This document shows, piece after piece, positions 59,909 through 64,000 of a stretch of 64,000 nt of DNA. The notes below the pieces were generated by a model. The model was not told the DNA's origin. It searched no databases and was given only the letters and a program-made list of their open reading frames with translations. The position numbers and the translations under genes were made by a program. The first letter of the stretch is position 1; every line of letters starts with the position of its first letter. The DNA comes from Mucilaginibacter sp. KACC 22063 (GTDB taxonomy: Bacteria; Bacteroidota; Bacteroidia; Sphingobacteriales; Sphingobacteriaceae): the NCBI RefSeq assembly GCF_028736115.1, contig NZ_CP117877.1, forward strand, positions 4,278,001 through 4,342,000, in the 5' to 3' direction.

Positions 59909-61057
59909 ATGTCTGGCAATACGGTATATATTAATGCGACATCGGCATATTTCCCAAACGAGCCTGTTTCAAACGATGAAATGGAAGCTTACCTGGGTTA
60001 TATCGATAATAAACCTTCTAAATCAAAGAAAATAGTACTTCGCAATAATGGTATTACCAACCGTTATTACGCTTTAACAAAAGGCGGCAAACCTACGCAT
60101 ACCAATGCGCAGATGACAGCATCTGCCGTTAAAGAACTATTCAAGGATGATCCTGATAAAATAAAAGAGATCGACCTGCTATCATGCGGTACATCGTCGC
60201 CAGATCAGATGATGCCTAGCCACGGTGTAATGACACACGGATGGATGCCTGAAATTGGCCCTGTTGAAGTAGTATCTCCTTCAGGCGTTTGCTGTGCTGG
60301 CATGCACGCTTTAAAATACGCTTATCTTGCTATTAAAACAGGTGATGTTACTAAAGCAGTAGCTACAGGTTCTGAGCGGTTTTCAGGTTTGCTGGTTTCT
60401 GATGTTTTTGAAGAAGAAGCACAGAAACTGAAAGAGCTTAACGAGAATCCGTACATCGCGTTTCAAAAAGATTTTCTTCGCTGGATGCTTTCTGACGGTG
60501 CATCGGCATTTTTAATGAGCGACAAGCCGAACGCGGAAGGCATCAGCCTGCGTATCGACTGGATCGAGGGAGTATCTTTCGCTAATGAAATGGAAACCTG
60601 CATGTACATGGGTGCCGAGAAACAGCCAGACGGTACATTAAAAGGTTTCATGGATTTTACACCCGAAGAAGTAATGACCAAGTCTATCTTCAGCGTTAAG
60701 CAGGATATTGGTTTATTGAGCGACAATATTGTTCCCTTAGGTGGTCAGAAAATCAAAGAGATATTTGAGCGCAAAGGTTTAACTGCCGATGATATCGATC
60801 ACTTTTTGCCACACATATCAAGCGATTTCTTCCGCAGTAAAATTTATGATCTGATCCAGATCTATGGCGGTGGCATCCCTTACGAAAAATGGTTTATCAA
60901 CCTTTATACCGTAGGCAATGTGGGCGCAGCATCAATATACCTGATGATAAATGAGCTGTTTAACAGCGGGCGCCTTAAAAAAGGTGAAAAGTTATTGCTT
61001 TTAGTACCAGAAAGCTCGCGTTTCTCTTATATGTATGCCATGCTTACCGTGGTTTAA
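59909..61057 (+). CDS. darB: DarB-like beta-ketoacyl-ACP synthase III
   Basis: The 382-residue thiolase-fold enzyme has the catalytic Cys129 in SGVCCAGMHAL, His in LPHISS and Asn in VGNVGAAS, the KAS III triad. In dialkylresorcinol pathways DarB joins a beta-ketoacyl thioester with an alpha,beta-unsaturated partner and cyclises them. It lies between DarA-like and unknown genes of the same operon. Confidence 0.85.
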   Translation: MSGNTVYINATSAYFPNEPVSNDEMEAYLGYIDNKPSKSKKIVLRNNGITNRYYALTKGGKPTHTNAQMTASAVKELFKDDPDKIKEIDLLSCGTSSPDQMMPSHGVMTHGWMPEIGPVEVVSPSGVCCAGMHALKYAYLAIKTGDVTKAVATGSERFSGLLVSDVFEEEAQKLKELNENPYIAFQKDFLRWMLSDGASAFLMSDKPNAEGISLRIDWIEGVSFANEMETCMYMGAEKQPDGTLKGFMDFTPEEVMTKSIFSVKQDIGLLSDNIVPLGGQKIKEIFERKGLTADDIDHFLPHISSDFFRSKIYDLIQIYGGGIPYEKWFINLYTVGNVGAASIYLMINELFNSGRLKKGEKLLLLVPESSRFSYMYAMLTVV

Positions 61058-61073
61058 ACATTAGGTTGATCAG

Positions 61074-61481
61074 ATGAAGAAAGAGGATGTTCCGCAGGAT
61101 AATGGCTCACTGGGCAAAGTAACCCGTGAAGTATGCTATGCTACCGATAGTACCGGTAAGTATACTACTGAACTGAGCAGCGGCTGGGACATTAAATCCA
61201 GGGCGCTTGATGTTGCCTGGAATGACATTGACAATCGCATCACAGAAGCGCGTAAAAAAGTGGAGGCAGGAGAAGCCAGTCAGCTGTTGTTCTTCATGGA
61301 ATACCGGTTGATGGATTTGCAATTGGTGGCCGATTATACCGGCTTTTGGAAATGGCAGATCAAGCGGCACTTAAAACCCGATGTGTTTAAGAATTTATCA
61401 GATAAAAAATTACAAAAATACGCCGAAGCGTTTAATGTTAAGGTTAACGACCTTAAAAGCATGACCGTGCATGAAAGTTGA
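61074..61481 (+). CDS. Hypothetical protein conserved in flexirubin-type clusters
   Basis: The 135-residue soluble protein is helical and charged. Its C-terminal part (LQLVADYTGFWKWQIKRHLKPDVFKNLSDKKLQKYAEAFNV) has the shape of an XRE-like helix-turn-helix or a short scaffold. Its last 11 bases overlap the next gene, so it is translationally coupled to it. Function unknown, presumably tied to pigment synthesis. Confidence 0.65.
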   Translation: MKKEDVPQDNGSLGKVTREVCYATDSTGKYTTELSSGWDIKSRALDVAWNDIDNRITEARKKVEAGEASQLLFFMEYRLMDLQLVADYTGFWKWQIKRHLKPDVFKNLSDKKLQKYAEAFNVKVNDLKSMTVHES

Positions 61482-62484
61482 TTTTACACACCGCCAGTCT
61501 GCTCATTGCGAATCAGGTGTTACTTCCAGTTTATTAAAAAATGCCGGTGCCGAAAAAATTACCGAGCCTTTGGCTTTTGGTATTGGCGCTGGTTTATTTT
61601 TCGCTTATATACCGCTTATCAAGGTGAATAATGGCCCAGCCATTGCGTTCCGCACGTTACCGGGCTTAATTTTTAAGCGTACCTGCAAAGCACTCGGTAT
61701 TCCTATTATCCGTAAAAAATTCAGATCCAAGGAAGAAGCCGAACAATACTTACAGAATGCACTGCAAAGCGGCCAGCCTGTTGGTTGCCAGGTAGGTGTT
61801 TATTACCTGTCCTACTTTCCGCGCGAATACCGTTTTCATTTTAATGCCCATAATTTAATTGTTTTTGGCAAAGAGGAAGACAATTACCTTATCAGCGACC
61901 CGATTATGGAAACGCCTACCATGCTTACCAGCTATGAACTGGAGCGGGTCCGTTTTGCGAAAGGGGCCTTAGCGCCTAAAGGGCAAATTTATTACCCGGC
62001 GGCTCATGTAGAAGTGACAGACGAAGTAATAAAAAAAGCCATCAAGCATGGCATCAAACAAAACATCGATAACATGCTACGCATACCGGGATGGTTTGCA
62101 GGGACAAAGGGTATCAAATTTACAGGCAAGCGCATTAAAAAATGGCGCGATAACCTGGGGCCGCAACGTGCGGGATCATACTTGGCGCAGTTAGTGCGCA
62201 TGCAGGAAGAAATTGGTACCGGTGGTGGTGGTTTCCGGTATATGTATGCCGCATTTTTGCAGGAAGCTACTCAATGGTGGCCCATAGATGAGTTAATGGA
62301 TATCTCTAACGAATTTACCCGGGCAGGCGACCTGTGGCGCGAAGGCGCTATCCAGGCGGCGGGTATTTACAAAGGCCGTTTGGGCAGCCAGGAAGATTAT
62401 AACAAAATGGGTGATTATCTGTTAGAAATATCTGAAATTGAGCGCAATGCATTCACCGCGCTAAATCACATCAAATGGACGTAA
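61471..62484 (+). CDS. BtrH-N-domain (NlpC/P60-like transferase) protein
   Basis: The 337-residue protein has the BtrH N-terminal pattern (HCESGVTSSLLKNAG with Cys as likely nucleophile; then FGIGAGLFFAYIP). In butirosin synthesis BtrH transfers an acyl group from a carrier protein, so here it may move the polyene or resorcinol acyl chain. It overlaps the genes on both sides (11 and 10 bp). Confidence 0.78.
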   Translation: MKVDFTHRQSAHCESGVTSSLLKNAGAEKITEPLAFGIGAGLFFAYIPLIKVNNGPAIAFRTLPGLIFKRTCKALGIPIIRKKFRSKEEAEQYLQNALQSGQPVGCQVGVYYLSYFPREYRFHFNAHNLIVFGKEEDNYLISDPIMETPTMLTSYELERVRFAKGALAPKGQIYYPAAHVEVTDEVIKKAIKHGIKQNIDNMLRIPGWFAGTKGIKFTGKRIKKWRDNLGPQRAGSYLAQLVRMQEEIGTGGGGFRYMYAAFLQEATQWWPIDELMDISNEFTRAGDLWREGAIQAAGIYKGRLGSQEDYNKMGDYLLEISEIERNAFTALNHIKWT

Positions 62485-63230
62485 CAGCACCCTTTGCAAT
62501 TGACATACAGAACCTCCGGTTCCAGTACAACGACGAAGAAGGTGTGCATTTTAACGGCTTTAGCTTGCAAATACCCAAAGGCGAACGCTTTGGGTTGTTC
62601 GGTCCAAATGGTGCCGGTAAAACCACGCTAATGAGCTTAATGACCGGCCTACTTTGTACAGAAGAAGGCTCCGTGCGTATGCTTGGGCAGCAGGTGGGCG
62701 TAAGCGATAAGTCGGTTAATAAACTTTTCGGGCTTATACCGCAGGATTTTTCTTTTTATAACGAATTGAGCCCTAAAGAAAACATGGAATTTTTCGGTGC
62801 AATGTACGGGCTATCAGGGATGCAGATACGTCGTCGTATAGTAGAGCTATTAGAAATTCTGGGGCTTGATGATGTACGCAATAAACCCGTGGGGCAGTTT
62901 TCGGGCGGTATGAAACGCCGTGTAAATCTGGCTATAGGTGTTATACATAATCCTGCTATATTGTTACTCGATGAACCTACCGTAGGTGTCGACGTGCAAA
63001 GCCGGCATGCTATCATCAACTACCTCCATCAGTTAAATGAGCAGGGTACTACCCTTATCTATACTTCGCATCAGCTAAATGAGGCAGAAGACCTTTGTAA
63101 TGATGTTGCACTGATTGACGAGGGACAGATCATTGCACGTGGTGATCTTAATGATCTTTTAGCTCAATATAACCAACATTCGCTCGAAGACTTATTTTTA
63201 AATTTAACCGGCCGTAAATACCGCGATTGA
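62475..63230 (+). CDS. ABC transporter ATP-binding protein
   Basis: The 251-residue protein has Walker A (GPNGAGKTT), signature FSGGMKRR, Walker B (LLLDEP) and the D-loop. It pairs with the permease that follows with a one-base overlap, and it overlaps the BtrH-like gene by 10 bp. It resembles ABC-2 exporters that move lipophilic products, and would export or place pigment precursors. Confidence 0.92.
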   Translation: MDVTAPFAIDIQNLRFQYNDEEGVHFNGFSLQIPKGERFGLFGPNGAGKTTLMSLMTGLLCTEEGSVRMLGQQVGVSDKSVNKLFGLIPQDFSFYNELSPKENMEFFGAMYGLSGMQIRRRIVELLEILGLDDVRNKPVGQFSGGMKRRVNLAIGVIHNPAILLLDEPTVGVDVQSRHAIINYLHQLNEQGTTLIYTSHQLNEAEDLCNDVALIDEGQIIARGDLNDLLAQYNQHSLEDLFLNLTGRKYRD

Positions 63231-64000
63231 TGTATAAACTTTGGGCAGCCATAAAAAAAGATGTAAGGGTTTTACTTCGCGATAAGGTAGGGCTTATCCT
63301 GATGTTTGCCATGCCCATACTGCTGGTAATTGTAGTTACTGCCATCCAAAGCAGTACCTTTCAGTTGGTTAATAAAAACAAACTTCCGCTCATTATTGCC
63401 AACCGCGATACAGGAAAAGCCAGTAAACAATTTGTAGAGGCTGTTGACCATATCGGGATGTTTAAACTGATAAACGCTGCATCAAATGAAACCGATGAGC
63501 AAATAAAAATCAGCATGCATGATCATGATGCTTTGCTGTCAGTTATCATACCATCAGATTTTTCTGTAAAGGTTGCCGATAAGGCAAAAAACCTGACAGG
63601 CAAAGCGCTCAACAGCTTTGGTTTAGAAGGTGACACCACAAAAAAAAGAACAGAGGTAAGTCCGCTTACGGTATATTACCAGCCCGTAATGCAGGAATCA
63701 TACCGGCTTTCGGTGCAGGGTGCTTTAATGAGCGCGTTACAGATTGTAGAAAGCCGCGAAACACTTCGCAAGCTTTACTTCTCTATTAACAATGCGCCAT
63801 TACCTGCTAAATTAGAGAATGAATTATTAAGCAATCAGGCCAAGATCAACCAGGTACCCGTATCTATCAGCGGCAGCAGTGCAACGCCTAATGCATCGCA
63901 GCATAACGTACCCGCATGGACAGTATTTGCTATGTTTTTTATCACGGTGTCACTTGGTGGCAGCGTAGTGCGCGAAAAACTAAGCGGCAGCTTTATCAGG
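63230..64000 (+). CDS. ABC-2 type transporter permease, partial
   Basis: The frame opens with MYKLWAAIKKDVRVLLRDKVG and stays open to the window edge (257 codons, no stop). A membrane helix at about 22-42 is followed by a large soluble loop, with another helix near the end (WTVFAMFFITVSLGG); this is the N-terminal half of an ABC-2 permease. Its ATG shares one base with the ATPase stop. Confidence 0.88.
   Translation, partial: MYKLWAAIKKDVRVLLRDKVGLILMFAMPILLVIVVTAIQSSTFQLVNKNKLPLIIANRDTGKASKQFVEAVDHIGMFKLINAASNETDEQIKISMHDHDALLSVIIPSDFSVKVADKAKNLTGKALNSFGLEGDTTKKRTEVSPLTVYYQPVMQESYRLSVQGALMSALQIVESRETLRKLYFSINNAPLPAKLENELLSNQAKINQVPVSISGSSATPNASQHNVPAWTVFAMFFITVSLGGSVVREKLSGSFIR

Overview
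The window comes from a Bacteroidota chromosome, most likely family Sphingobacteriaceae and Mucilaginibacter- or Pedobacter-like (inference from gene content and repeat families; no species can be named). Several upstream regions carry the Bacteroidota -7 element TAnnTTTG, some with a -33 TTG/TTTG, and Shine-Dalgarno signals are weak. ileS, a DksA-like gene and lspA sit head to tail. Many secreted proteins are small beta-barrels and lipoproteins. Gene-free gaps hold palindromic dispersed repeats. There is no rRNA, tRNA, insertion sequence, phage or cas gene in the window.

Region 1 (1-12208) is a potassium-homeostasis block: kdpA (partial), kdpB, kdpC, an outer-membrane porin, a short KdpD (ATP-binding and Usp domains only), a separate HAMP/PAS histidine kinase, and the K+ uptake protein Kup. 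No KdpE is present. The regulator in the block is an NtrC-type sigma-54 activator (10880-12208). The kup leader carries two identical 15-bp palindromes exactly 21 bp apart, upstream of a near-consensus sigma-54 promoter. This suggests enhancer-dependent control of K+ uptake instead of the classical KdpDE circuit.

Region 2 (12256-25762) holds a TPR protein, a three-gene unit (duplicated DoxX-like membrane protein, beta-barrel, vanadium-haloperoxidase/PAP2-type lipoprotein), an AI-2E-family permease, dgkA-recO, a repeat-filled gap, an MMPL/RND exporter behind a palindromic operator, an atypical SDR, a membrane protein resembling CrtO-type acyltransferases and an S41 peptidase.

Region 3 (25859-41534) is housekeeping: ileS-dksA-like-lspA, serS, rsmI and lnt, mixed with a lipoprotein/barrel pair, a SIMPL protein, a family-39 glycosyltransferase and a response regulator coupled to a sugar-kinase-like ATPase.

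Region 4 (41582-57605) has a marR-controlled tripartite RND efflux operon, an M61 peptidase, a tiny membrane protein, a YciF-like ferritin-fold protein, an NHEJ pair (ku-ligD), an orphan GH53 galactanase and an APC permease.

Region 5 (57606-64000) begins with a 687-bp array of six ~98-bp nested-hairpin units separated by 13-26 bp, placed between the divergent APC permease and a canonical promoter. That promoter starts the front end of a dialkylresorcinol/flexirubin-type cluster: a small secreted protein, a DarA-like flavodoxin-fold aromatase, a DarB-like ketosynthase, an unknown protein, a BtrH-N-domain protein, an ABC ATPase and an ABC permease that runs off the window. The array, the kup control region and the hairpins over the ku and rsmI start codons are the least explained signals.
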